Origin: Hexactinellida sp. DTS-2022 | Lineage: Eukaryota; Porifera; Hexactinellida | NCBI GenBank assembly: GCA_028753945.1 | Contig: JAPNXP010000008.1 | Coordinates: 2,790,001-2,854,000, forward strand | Length of the DNA stretch: 64,000 nt | Direction of reading: 5' to 3' | Part shown: piece by piece, positions 21,642 to 32,975 of the stretch | How the letters are laid out: each line of letters begins with the position of its first letter | Numbering within the stretch: position 1 is the first letter of the stretch | Position numbers and translations under genes: made by a program | Notes under the pieces: generated by a model | What the model was told of the DNA's origin: nothing | Database searches by the model: none | Seen by the model: the letters and a program-made list of their open reading frames with translations, nothing else

Positions 21642-24600
21642 ATGCCTTTAATGACAAAAGGCAATGCAAGGGAAATATTAACAAACACTCTCAGACGTTT
21701 TAACTCCGTAACTGGTCAGAGTTTTGGCTTAGTATTTACTTGGCAGGGTGAACTCTCTTTGATTGGAAGTGAAAAGTTCAAGAAGTTCATTACTTTACAT
21801 CAATCTGAAGTATGGAAATATGTGGCATGTCAAGTACATCATTCTCAAGAAGGTTGTAACCCGACACATGAAGAGAATCTACTCCAGCTAGTATTGAGCG
21901 GAGACTTCATGTATTGTAATGTCATGATTCTTAGAAAAATCGTCGCTTTGATCATGCAAAAATATGCTGGTATGTTACAAACAACGTATAGTACAGTAGA
22001 GCCTCTGAACAACGGACACCTTGGGACCGGAACCGTTGTCCGTTATTTAGAGGTTGTCCGCTATTTAGAGGTTGCTTTTCTATTAGACATATGCTAAATA
22101 AATAAATCCGTGCCACGAGGGTTGTCCGTTATTTAGAGGTTGTCCGTTATGGGAGGCTCCACTGTATATACAATTTAAGAAATTTTAGGGCTAGAGACGG
22201 ACATACCTAATTTCCGGAACGGGACGGTATGGAACGGTACCATTCCGGAAAATTAAAGTACCTAAATTACGGAACGGTACCATTCCGGGAAATCTAAGTA
22301 CCTAAATTACGGAACGGGGTAGCCCCCCAAGGTATAGGTTATTATAGACTTTAGAAACATTTGGTCTTGCATCCCGATATACTATTTGTACTAAATGTGC
22401 TAAATTATGAAGATAAATTGAAACAAACTGGCGTAAGCGCGTTTAGGGACCCAGGGGCCGAAATAGCTAACCTATTGTGTTCTTGTGGTGCCCTAAATCA
22501 CTAGCGATTTAGGGATCCCGAGTTTTGTATAGAGTGAGTATATTGTTATAGTCTAATCATTCTTAGTTGATGTATACCAGCTCAAGTAGCTAAATTAACA
22601 TTGTAAATAACGGATCCAGGGCTTCATTTAGGGGATGGCGTGGGATGGCTCTCGCCATCCCTTGCACCCCCTACCTTACAGCGTGCTTCCGCGCGCGGTC
22701 ACATCCTCGCCATCCCTTATTCCTGGAAACCATAATTTTTCCATCGCTTTGGTCAATGTCTAAAGAAACCCTGGTATCCCTAACTATACCACCTTGTCTA
22801 CAGTCTACACATCCAACACGTGTCACTTAACATACTTGGTGTTTAGGGACTTGCAACATTTTAAATGATTACTCTCATTGTTAAATGCACATTGTATCAC
22901 TGCCCTCCTTTCTGAGTGCGACACTTAGTTACTATGACTTCCTCCAATAATAATATAATAATTTTAAAGGGTCTCTGTGTGGGTCGTATGCGGGTACCGC
23001 CCCCGCCCCGCCCCACAAAATATTCAGATCCTTTGACCCGCAACCCGCATTTATTAACCCGCCCCGCGCAGAGGTCTAGTACATGTCACTGGTTTGATCC
23101 CTACATTTAGCGATTTCGGACTAAGCCGGCCCTGAAACGCTAGTGATTTAGGGCCGGGGGTAAAGGAACAAAAAAGGAATTTTAGACGGGAAAGGAAGGT
23201 TGGCAATTGGAATCACTATTTTGGTTTACTCGGGGTCTCGTTAGGGTATCCACGGGATTGCACATATCTTTCGATCGAGGTTTAACTGAAAGGAGATATC
23301 TTTGTTCTGGAAATTAGGGATCAAAATTAACGGAATCGAAAATTCCGGAAAATAGGCAATTAAATTTCCGGAATAATTTTGTTCCGGAAATTAGGCATTT
23401 ACAAATTCCGGAATCGAAAATTCCGGTAAATAGGCATTTGAATTTCCGGAATAATTACGTTCCGGAAATTAGGTATTCATATTTTCCGGAACCGTTCCGC
23501 GCAATTCCGTAATTTAGGTACTTTGATTTTCCGGAATGGTACCGTTCCATACCGTCCCGTTCCGGAAATTAGGTATGTCCCTAGAGACTCGCTTATTTAT
23601 TTTAATCTATAGCGAGTACATCAAACTAACTAATTAATATGCCTGGAAGGAATACGAGGACCCCAGTTTTACCGGGAAAATTTATCCTTAAAACAATTTA
23701 AGTAACGGATATTTATTTAATCACATCTATTCTAGGTAAGACACGTGATTATTGGGGCAAACCAAAATATCTACCTTTGTGGTGGCCAGCAGCAATTAAA
23801 TTTCGAGGATTAAAATCCAAATCTAAAACAGACTTATTAGCAATCATTCAATCCTACAAAGACTACACTCATCCAGAAAGTGACACGGTTAAATCCGCTC
23901 CGGACAGAGACAGGTCCCCTTTAACATCGCGAAGGTTAATAAAGGACTCTAAGTCGGAAGCCTCTCTTGACAATGTTTTCAAACCAGCAAATGTTCAAGG
24001 AAAACATACTAGTAACCTATTTTTCAATCAAACTTCCGATATAGACACCTCGAATGATTCCTTCTTTTCACCTGGCATACGGCAACTCGATTTTACTTCA
24101 TTCCTAGAACATTCAGCTACACTCGCAACACTATCAAATGCTAAACCAATTTTACCTATTTATCAATCTCTCAACATTATTGAGCCAATTGTTGAAGCGA
24201 ATACAGCTGCAGTTTCTGTTAGCATAGAATCTACACCCAAAATACTCACTGAACAGTTAAGGGAAAAGTGCATCAAAGAACTCTCCAAACCCAATTTTTT
24301 TCTTAGTGATACAACAATCAATGCGTTTTGTGTAAGTTGACTTTATAACCGTTGGCGTTGCTATGAATGATTACGGACTCACCCTTTAATAATTATTGTA
24401 TACACATATTTACCAATATCAAATTTTAGGACATTCTGAAAAATCAATATCCAAAAATATTGGGACTGCAAGATACGATCCTCTCACAGGTAATTGATCT
24501 AAATAACTCTATTCACCACTTATATTTACACGAGTCCTTCTGTCTCGGGGGCTTCGCGATGAGTCACACATCGCTATGTGATATCGCTTTAGTTTTATTG

Positions 24601-25485
24601 TATACAACAACAATAATGATTAATAGTATAAAGGAAAATTATCCGACTCGGCAGCCAAAATTCTGAGCATTTTATTGCGAATATTTTACCCGAGCACACT
24701 AATAGAATGCTCGGATAATTGAATGACCGAGTCGGATAAATATTCATAATATAAATTTGTAATTACGAAATTCGAAATCAGCATACTTGTTAACATTTGC
24801 AAGTTAGTCTATATCACAATTATGAATGCGGTTTCTATTCCCCTAATACTTTAATGCAATCCGGGGGGACACACATACTTACACATTATGTCACTTACAC
24901 ACACTTTGATAATTAATTTGTTCTTAGAATCGTGGCTTTGTTAAGGCTCACTCAGGGTCAGTTCAAATCCATTACAATGGCTCTTTACATTGGGTTTGTT
25001 CTCGAATGGACCAAAACCAGTCTGTATTTGTTTATGATTCCATGTACTGTAATCGTACGACAGAGGAATTTGATACTCAATTGGCCCTACTCTATAGTAG
25101 ACAGGAAGAAAATCTAAATATTACAGTTGTCCCAATTCAACAACAAAGAGGGCCTTCATATTGCGGACCTTTTGCACTTGCTGTGTGTACCGCACTTGCA
25201 GCTGGGGAAGATCCCACGACACTACGATGGCGCCAGGATAAAATGCGTTCGCACTTGATAAAGTGTTTCGAAACTGAAAATATTTCCCCCTTCCCTCTTA
25301 TTCAATCACAGAGATTACAAACAAAGATCTCGTTAAATCTGGAGCAAAAGTTGATAATTAAACTTTGGTGCTACTGTCGACTTCCAGCTTACTCATCTAA
25401 ATTCATGGTTGAGTGTCAACAATGTAAAACATGGTTTCACAAACCTTGCATTGGACTACCAGATACTGGTATACAAGTAAAATAA
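21642..25485 (+). CDS. Ulp1/C48-like SUMO protease with C-terminal PHD finger (KDZ element accessory gene)
   Basis: Four exons (21642-21969, 23736-24331, 24430-24489, 24928-25485) join in phase at GT-AG introns into 514 codons including stop. Residues 1-110 are unassigned; exon 2 opens with a Trp-rich YWGKPKYLPLWWP motif. Exon 4 is an Ulp1-type cysteine protease: His in GSLHWVC (about 349), Asp in VFVYDS (about 365), the Gln of IQQQRG and Cys in PSYCGPFAL (about 407). A PHD finger starts at about 475 (WCYCRLP, MVECQQCKTWFHKPC). The stop at 25483-25485 precedes, in the same frame, a CNSC and a second stop at 25513-25515, so a nonsense codon has probably removed the last zinc-ligand pair. Ulp1 proteases cut SUMO conjugates; KDZ elements are known to carry such partners. 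Intron 1 carries two insertions. The start codon is the first ATG of the open exon, and an upstream exon cannot be excluded. Confidence 0.85.
21994..22164. mobile_element. pogo-like MITE in intron 1
   Basis: 171 bp, CAGTAGAGCCTCTGAAC at the left and GGGAGGCTCCACTG at the right, TA on both sides. Contains repeated GTCCGTTATTTAGAGG. It lies 24 bp after the splice donor. Confidence 0.8.
22199..23580. mobile_element. hAT-like non-autonomous element in intron 1, TSD CTAGAGAC
   Basis: Begins GGACATACCTAATTTCCGGA and ends with its complement. TIRs run for roughly 100 bp. Flanked by CTAGAGAC at 22191-22198 and 23581-23588, fitting the hAT pattern nTnnnnAn. The interior is non-coding, with TTCCGGAAATTAGG repeats and a patchwork of other fragments (a GCGGGT-rich piece at 22980-23070). 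Confidence 0.85.
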
Positions 25486-25556
25486 TTCAATTGTAATTCA
25501 TGTGCTAGTAATTAGTTTTAATAATAGACATTTTAGTAGATACATACAAGTGAATA

Positions 25557-28500
25557 CTAACTATTTTGGTTAATATCTACCCTATCATTCCAACAAGCGA
25601 TGAAATATCTTGTATTATAAAACACATTCTGAATATTCATGTAAGTAATCTGAGTAGAAATCTTCCTCAAAGATGAAAAAAATTGTTCGCAAATTTGTGA
25701 GTTTAGGTTAGTTATTTCTTCTGTCTTTATTGAATTCATCTTATAAGAAGCATTGCATTTGTGGTTTTTCGTGTGAAATCGATCGATCAGAAATGTCGTA
25801 TTTCGAAACAATTTTGGGTCCCTGAAAAGAATTCGATAAACATATTAAATGTAAAAAAAGTGTGCATAAATTATAAGCTAAGTACCTGATAGTGCATGTG
25901 GTATGTAAGTTGCAAGCATTATCATAAATAATAATACTTGGTTGTCTCCTGAAAAGTGTCGAAAGGGTGTTGAAAATCGAAATGGTTGATTCCCTCTGTC
26001 TCATAATTTGAAACCCGTAACAAATTTTGTGCTTGCAGGCAATTACCAAAAGTCCAGGAGAAAACCTCTGATGTATAGGATAAATTTTTGTACATGCTAA
26101 ACTTGATGGAACTGTTAGATCAGCCTCATAAAAAGGTAATCTAATTGGGATAGAAATAAGCATATTGCAAATAGATTAAACAAGTTCAGCAATTATACTA
26201 TAATAGAATGATGCTACTTACTTGTAGTTTTTATTGAAAGTTGGGAAGTAATTGAAATAATCAGAGTGAGGAGCGTCGATTTCTACAAGTTTGCGACTCG
26301 GTTTGTGGAAAAGGTTATCTATTTTCAAAATTATACTTTTTAATAATCTGGCTGTAGTAGGATGTAAGATAAAATTCTCGTCTACTGGTAGTAAAGTGAC
26401 AAGTACTAGTGATGTAAAGAATTGTTTCAAAATATGCATTTTGGCATAAATTGCAAACAAACGTTTCCTGAGAATAGCTTTACCTTCAGATAATTGAACA
26501 ACCAAGTTTATTTCATCTTTAGTCAACAAGGAAAATTGGAAAAGTCCTGTAATGGGTTCTTGATGACAGAGGTGTTCTATTACCCCTCTAACTAAAGGAT
26601 AGTCTGGATGAATTAGAATTATTCCGTCATTGTTAAAACTGCTAAAGATAATATAGTCTGTTAATTCTTCAAATTCTATCGATGTGACAATGTTATGGAA
26701 AAGTTGTTCGCTCAATCCAGTTGAGCAATAATCAATTAGTTGATTCCTCGAATCTGTATTTCTTATGAATACACGCTCAATCAATGGAATCGGTTGGTAG
26801 ATTTGAGCTGCATCATATTCATATTGGACTGGACATTGTGGAATTTTTCTCACTGTTCCCATCATTATTCCATCCATAATTATAACATCTGGACTGTCTT
26901 GGCATTTGGGACAAGTGAATGTTTTAAAGTAATCAATATCAATCATTCTTAAATAAGCATTCCAGCCATGCTGTACAATATGATAGAAGAATCTGATTTG
27001 CCTACCCATTCTAAAAAATTTCCTGTTTTTAGCCCTAAATTAGGAATAGAAAATTAATACCTATCGATTAGTATCGAACAAATGCCCACTATTTGTAACT
27101 TATAGGTAATAAAACATACAGTACCATTAGTTATTACCTCAAAAAGCTGTGAAGTGGATTTCGGGATAAAGTCATCAGTTCACTATATTCATAGAGTAAT
27201 CCGAAATGAATGAAATAGTGATTATTTAGGTTTAGTAAAAGAAACCGTTGCCCTTCAAAAACACTTTGGCAATGACAAGGTCCTGTACATCGAGAACTGT
27301 AAACTAAGTGAATAAAATAGATAAATCAAATCTTGAACAAATATACACAAGGAATTATCCAGGAGCGCGAGACGCTCCTTTTGGAGCTGATTTTTGGTAA
27401 ATTTGTATTTAGGAGCGTGAAAATTAGGAATCCTCTCCTATACCGTAACATTAATTTGTGATTTAGACGTATGAGAAGTGGATCAGACCAAGCATTAGGA
27501 GCGCATTTACAAATGGCTGTATAATACACTGAATATTATACACCTTCGTCGATTGGTAGCAAATATTCATTTCCCTTGAATAAAATTAATTAATTAACTC
27601 AGTTTACCTTTATGTCCTTTAAGGTCAAGAATGTCATTATCCATATAGACTATGATCCCTGTACGTTGTAATGTTGAGTCTTTGAATGCATAGCCATTAT
27701 TACAATCCTTGGCTTCCGGATATAAATCAACTGGTAGAGTGAATCCATTGGAAAGTTGTTCAGAGTACACTGAAGCCAGATTTTCATCCAATATATTTGG
27801 AATGGGTAGAGAAGAAATTGTCGAATATTTTTCAGTTGTTGTAATATCTATTGGATTGGTTTCTGCTTCCAAATCCGGAAGAATCTTTTTTAATGTAGAT
27901 ACTTGTTTGCATTTATTATTGCAACTCTCACATGTCCATTTATTTTCGGTGCAAACGAAACAATGAAAAGTAGAATTATCCGTTAAGAAAATAGTTTTAT
28001 GATCTATGGAGTAGAAAGTTAGATTGTCCTTCTGGTCTGATAGGGTATTTTCTCGAATTATTTCTGAACAATATTCAAAAGCTTGGTAGTGATAGCAATC
28101 ATTGGTAAGGCATTTCAAGCATACATTCTCCAGTCTATCGATTATAATTTTCTTCTTCTTAATTTGTAGTTTACCTATTTAATTATTCCATTATATTTAA
28201 ACATTATAAATAAACTTCATGATGGAAGTGATTCTGTTATCTTACCTGCTATTACATGATAATCTGTAATTATACCAAAATTGGATCGATCGAGCTTCCA
28301 TACTTGAGTTGTTTCCATTATAAGGTGAATATATTGATCAATTAACAGAATTTCAATTGAAACAGTATTATAATAATGGCTGGTATCTTCTTCAGAATCT
28401 TCTTCAGAATTGATTTCACTTTTTCTTGGGCCTATAAGATGTCAGGCGATTATATTTTTAAGTGAATTAATTAATTGAAAAATATATTACTTACAATACT

Positions 28501-28660
28501 CAATTTTAAGATCTTGAGGATTAAAATTCGAACTAAATTCTTCAATTTGAGGCTGGGATCCTGTAATTCGTAGTGTAGATATAGTAGCCAGGGTAGCCTC
28601 TTCTCTTTCGAGCTTACGTTTTTTCTGTTTGCAAGTCACTTTTAGAGTAGAAATATCCAT
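25557..28660 (-). CDS. KDZ-family transposase (HMGXB3-related), seven exons, intact frame
   Basis: Exons 28660-28495, 28431-28246, 28174-27608, 27303-27138, 27034-26222, 26140-25886 and 25821-25557 total 2418 nt (806 codons with stop). All six introns are GT-AG and every phase matches. The N-terminus is basic (residues 1-30). A Cys cluster lies near 187-205 (HCFVC, WTCESC), and RCTGPCHC follows near 311. VYSSRCTG and LLYEYSELMTLSRNPLHSF precede FFYHIVQHGWNAYL. Likely catalytic acids are Asp of IIMDGIMMG (about 416), Asp of IIYDNACNLH (about 706) and Glu of LNSQICEQ (about 763), with IDRFHTKNHKCN between. These motifs define the KDZ transposase domain, also present in vertebrate HMGXB3. By family it is a nuclear DDE transposase that moves this element. 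No frameshift or premature stop was seen. A domesticated host gene is the alternative, but the flanking TIRs and TSD argue for a transposon. Confidence 0.88.
27345..27530. repeat. GGAGCG repeat in transposase intron 3
   Basis: GGAATTATCCAGGAGCGCGA to TATAATACACTG, closely matching 7495-7675. It lies entirely in the intron 27304-27607. Confidence 0.7.
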
Positions 28661-28682
28661 TCTAGTGTAAAACTAATAATTT

Positions 28683-29044
28683 CAGAGTTGAAAATAATCA
28701 TGATTTTTTTTTAAAATAAACAAAAATCCGATTTTTTTGATTTAAATCAGAGTTTTGATTTTAATTGTTTTTTTGCAATCTATATCACACTGGCGTATAT
28801 TATTTGGCTAATAGATTAATTACATTGATAATGACTCATTATCAATGTATTTCTTTACTTTTCGCAAAAAACAATAGAAATCAAAAATCTGATTTAAATC
28901 AAAAAGTCTGATTTAAATCAAAAAAATCGCATTTTTTGATTCAAATCAGACTTTTTTGATTTAAATCAGATTTTTGATTTAAATCATGATTTTATTAATA
29001 AAAATCATTGATTTAAATCACTTGATTTAAATCAAACAACCCTG
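28683..29044. mobile_element. hAT-like MITE with GATTTAAATCA repeats
   Basis: Right end CAAACAACCCTG and left end CAGAGTTGAAAATAATC match the family at 45498-45817 and 55084-55437. The interior is a series of GATTTAAATCA palindromes. It lies just upstream of the KDZ transposase start. No clean duplication was found. Confidence 0.7.
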
Positions 29045-29212
29045 AAAACTATAAGCTCTAATAATTTACATTTCTTTGGGACTATATTGGATACTATACT
29101 TGAACCAAAGTCGCGTCGATACCTATATCTGACTAAGATGCTAGCAATAGTAAATAATGCCCAATTGTAGGCACATGTTGTGTACAATATTAATATCCTA
29201 TGCAGATAGTTA

Positions 29213-29250
29213 GGCGCATGCGCCCAGATAGATAGGCGCATGCGCCCAGT
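29213..29250. repeat. Right subterminal array of 22-bp GC-rich unit
   Basis: Two units in inverted orientation to 21451-21565, with the same GATAGTTAGGCGCATGCGCC innermost variant. Confidence 0.8.
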
Positions 29251-29273
29251 ACTTTCTAATACCTCCATTTTTC

Positions 29274-30007
29274 ATCAATTAATGAAAATAAAGTATAATT
29301 ACAGAATTCACCCCCATTATCTGACTGGAGAATATGAGGTGGGCCGATGTCGCAGAAGATTTCTTTAAGGATGTTTGCTACTTCTGCAGCAGACTTGTGT
29401 TTCAGAGGCCGAAGGAGAAGGTATTTGGTGAAATGGTCCTGGTAAACCAACAGCCACTTATAAGGGATACCAGAATCTGACATGTTGTGTTGCTCTGACA
29501 TATCTCGAAAATCAATCAAATCGACTTGGCACCTGGAGAGAAATCTTGTCGATGAAATTGGCTTGACGACTAAAGATTTTACCGATTTCTTGGCTTTTCG
29601 AAGGTGACATTCTTCACAACTGGCTAAGAATAAACACAAGCTTTCTCTGTTATGCCGTGATACTCCTGTACCAATCGTTTATGCAAACCATCTCTCCTAA
29701 CGAAGTTATGTTCCAAATGTACACGTTTTATAACATCATATAGCTCTTCAATCGAGAGTACGCGCTTATCTTGGCTATGCTCACCTTCACTCCTCCTCAG
29801 ATATAGAAGCCTGGCCCCTTGACATGGCACTATCTTGAATCGCAAATGCAGTCTCTGCATGCGAATTCTTCCCGCTCTATCTGAAGGCACGGGTCCCGAA
29901 ATTAATTCAATCTTTTGAGTTATTTCTTCCTTCGTATACAACTCGGAGCGATTTGTAGAGGGTAGATTCGATAGAGAGTATATAAAATTATGTTTTGCCA
30001 AGTCCAT
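29274..30007 (-). pseudogene. Ginger/KRBA2-like integrase-type transposase, N-terminal part
   Basis: 30007-29624 starts MDLAKHNFIYSLSNLP and contains the two histidines of an HHCC integrase zinc-binding domain (VHLEHNFVRRDGLHKRL). After a frame change near 29640 come its two cysteines (CEECHLRK). The integrase core follows, with the first catalytic Asp in CQVDLIDFRDM, WLLVYQDHFTKYLLLRPL and the second Asp in LQSDNGGEFCNY. The frame then runs into the KDZ element at 29264. The third catalytic residue and the rest of the protein are at 21424 and below. Such DDE integrases drive cut-and-paste movement in Ginger elements. No TIR of this host element was identified. Confidence 0.85.
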
Positions 30008-30224
30008 TCTTTGAGAGTAGAATGTCGAAAATATGAAGAATGCTTTACAACTTCAACATTTAAATATTTGAGGAGGATCAGAAGAATCTACCGTCATCTC
30101 AACAGACGTACATGGAAACGTTTCGCGAACTTTGAAAGATCAAAAACACCAACAGCTGACATGATGATGATGATTACGTATTTATCGTATTAGAAATGAA
30201 TATTAATGAATTAATTACTCAAAT

Positions 30225-30400
30225 GTGATATTATTGGTGACCCATATGATATTGTTATTAATTCTAATACACTAAATTTATCTCGTGTGTACGCGTATAC
30301 ACTATAAACTTTAGTGTGTACGCGTACACCCGTTAATTAATCAGTGTGTACGCGAACACCCGAAAATATCTAACACACTGCAACATATATATGTATTTAC
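30225..30400. repeat. GTGTACGCGTACAC repeat, uninterrupted copy
   Basis: Reverse complement of the sequences flanking 17597-17956, lacking that insertion. Contains GTGTACGCGTACACCCGTTA. Confidence 0.75.
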
Positions 30401-30409
30401 CATTGTTTA

Positions 30410-30975
30410 AATAATAAATATTCCAAAATCATAGCGAGAACTGACATTTCTTTGTCATATTATAGTTTCATGGTGAACGAAGTGATATTACAAAATTTCA
30501 ATATTCAATTAATTTCTCTGATCATTCAAATAAATAACAAATCGTCAAATAAATTCAAAAAACAACATAAAATAATTTGAATCATAGCCTACTCTATATA
30601 TGGCCTGACAGTAGATATACCAGGGATGCACAAGAAGATGGGAAATTTAAATTTTTTAATGTTTTCTATATTGAACTACTAAGTTCTTTATACGTCTCTA
30701 GGTCGTATATATAACTCAGCCTTGCTAGCCCGTGATTAGTATTAGCTGTAATGAGAAGGGTGATTGGATTTTCATAATTTAATAGTAATAATAAACACAA
30801 ATAGTACAATTTTTAATATTAATGCTACAGTAAATACTACACAATTATTTGCTTTCTTTCCTCTCTCCTCTTTCTCTCTCTGGCTCTAGCAGTGACACAC
30901 GACACACTTAACTACATAATATAAATAAGAATAAACAGAGTAATACAAATCATGGTAAATACAAATAAGTAAACA
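30410..30975. other. AT-rich spacer
   Basis: No gene seen. Contains a CTCTCTCTTT-type pyrimidine run (30860-30885). Confidence 0.4.
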
Positions 30976-30980
30976 CATAA

Positions 30981-32975
30981 TTAAGAGAATTTTTTTAATT
31001 TACGCTTTTCTTTTCTTTTTGAAAGAACCAGCGAGTTATAATTCTTAACTTTGTTTACAAGAAAGCAATTCGCAGCGGTAAATACTAGCTTCGATAATAT
31101 GTTCCAACTAAACACACCACAGCTAATACTACAAGTAGACTTCCAAATACTTGGATCACAATTATCACTATCTTCCAAATACAGCAAAGCGAGTTCAAAT
31201 ATTATTTTCTAGAAGGTCCACTTACAAGCTTTGCCAAAAGCTCTTTATTGTTTTCGATGGCACTAAAGGTCTTCCATAAAACAAGAACTGATTTCCAAAC
31301 TGGCTCAGATGGAGTCCGCCACGGTCCGTTAGCCGCAGAAGTTTATACTGAGAGTCCAGGTCTAAATCAAGGAGAAATTATTTATCAACGGTTAGCATAT
31401 GTAGACAGACATGACACGGTTTTGTTCGTTCAGGTACTGATGGACAGAATAGCCTGCAATAAAGGCTAATGATTGAATCAACTGTGAACCACAATCAATT
31501 GTTGATAGGTCATGAATCTCATCAAGAAATGGCTCCAAATTGAATTCACCATCAGTAGTGGAATACGGACAAGAAAATGACTTGACAAATGACTGAATAG
31601 ATCGAAAGGAAGTGTCTTGTTGGTCAGTAAATATGTTTAATATGCTAGAAAGTTCAAGTCGATGCTCGGTTCATGGATTTGAAGATAGGAGATGTGATAA
31701 TTAGAACCCGACATCATACGGTATAGACCGAAATGGTGTTCCAAGGGACCGTCTGTAGAAAGGAGGACAACACATATGTAAAGCCACAAGATTGAGTCAA
31801 ATGGTTGGTAATTTGTGGTAAGGCATACAAGCATGTCTAAAACTGGTGTATGTTTGTTTACTCAGTTTGCCAATTTTTTCTGGTAAAGTTTGCCAAGCAT
31901 CTAACCAAAAACTACACGAGTCAAAAATAGAAATCGCTCGTCATTAAAAGTCAAAGGTCTCGAGAAATTATCATTCAAACGTATTCCTTTAAATGGTGTG
32001 TTAACGTTGAATAATTTCTAAACAGTAAGAATGGTATCAACAAACTCCGGAGTATTCTTTCTATATTCTGGATAACGCAATTCGTTCTGGATAGTTAGCG
32101 CAGATATTGTTAATTCGTTAACGACTTTCAAAACCAGTTTTACATTTTTGACGCTCTATGCTAGACGGAAAACATGACTCCATAGTCAAATGAGGAGCTA
32201 ACTTGGCTAAACTTCTTCTTTCTGAATTATATAATTGACATACATCTTGAAAGAATGCACAACCGAACTTAAGGGGATAATCACAATAAGAACTAGAGTT
32301 GTATTTTAAAGCAAGTTCCTGCAAAATAGATTCAATTTCTCGGATGTCACTAATTGCAGCAATGGGAACGGATATACTGTCCATTAAAATAGGCTGGGGT
32401 GGATAAATAAGCATTGATTTCAAGGTACAAATCTACGCGGAGATATTTTTTTCAGCCATTTTAGCGAGAACAAACGTTATGTTACTCTCATTACGGAACC
32501 ACACCAACCAACTATTAGGTAAATAAATCAAAGTTAACTTATCTCTCAAGTCCTGTAGAGAGTTGACCACAAACTTCTCTTTCTCTTGACTCTCGGATCT
32601 CAAGCTGAGTTGTAGTGTTTGGTTTATCAATTCTTCCTCTTTTGCATCGTATGACAAGCTATTCCGTTTGTTAGGTTTGGATGAGTAATATGCCGGGCAC
32701 CCGGGCAGTAAACTTGTACAGCGCCTTCCTTCAGCTTTGGCTTGGCCCGCTTTTGGGACTTTGAAAGTGTAGTCTATGTATTCTTTCTGAAACCGTTGAT
32801 ACATACATAGACCAACTTCAGATCACCGATATCCTCGCGACGAAGAGCGCATGTCCAGGCATGATTCAGGGTTGGTGTACTTTGAGACATCTTGAACATA
32901 GGAACATGGTCATCCGGGTTGTAATTGCTCTTGCAACCGGGGAGTCGGGGACAGAACAAGAGTTAGGCATGAATA
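30981..32975 (-). pseudogene. P-element-like THAP transposase, second decayed copy
   Basis: Paralogue of the gene at 9169-12843 on the other strand. The start near 32970 gives MPNSCSV, then, after a frameshift, PGCKSNYNPDDHVPMFKM (THAP). 32804-32433 gives VPKAGQAKAEGRRCTSLLPG and an acidic coiled-coil-like linker. 32423-32118 matches the insertion domain (FQDVCQLYNSERRSLAKLAP, then CFPSSIERQ). 31740-31640 has PLEHHFGLYRMMSGSNYHIS, and about 31450 has LIQSLAFIAGYSVHQYL. 31187-30981 is the C-terminal tail (WKSTCSISCGVFSWNILSKL). The catalytic middle part is missing and stops are frequent. TIRs matching 8609/13439 were not found. Confidence 0.85.

Larger units (their letters stand above)
21434..29264. 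mobile_element. KDZ-type autonomous DNA transposon, 7.8 kb, two genes
   Basis: Both ends carry GTATTAGAAAGTACTGGGCG in inverted orientation, followed by arrays of a 22-bp unit (four copies left, two right), and the flanks share CCATTTTTC. Inside are two convergent spliced genes, an Ulp1-PHD protein on plus (21642-25485) and a KDZ transposase on minus (25557-28660), only 71 bp apart at their stops. Introns hold a pogo-like MITE, a 1.4-kb hAT-like element and a GGAGCG repeat; the 3'-flank side holds a hAT-like MITE. It inserted into the integrase domain of a Ginger-like gene, whose two halves lie in frame on each side. Coding frames and splice sites are almost fully preserved, so this copy is young. 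Confidence 0.85.

Noticed and set aside
26740..26952. Plus-strand frame inside 26218-27009
   Set aside because: Antisense to the catalytic exon of the KDZ transposase.
27709..27966. Plus-strand 85-codon frame
   Set aside because: Antisense to exon 3 of the KDZ transposase, whose zinc-cluster motifs and splice phases are consistent.
25557..28660. Reading the KDZ gene as a domesticated host HMGXB3 orthologue
   Set aside because: No HMG box is visible at the N-terminus, and the gene lies between inverted ends with a flanking duplication inside another transposon; a transposon copy is the simpler view.
31248..31469. 73-codon plus-strand frame
   Set aside because: Antisense to the C-terminal part of the P-like remnant, which has clear family motifs on the minus strand.
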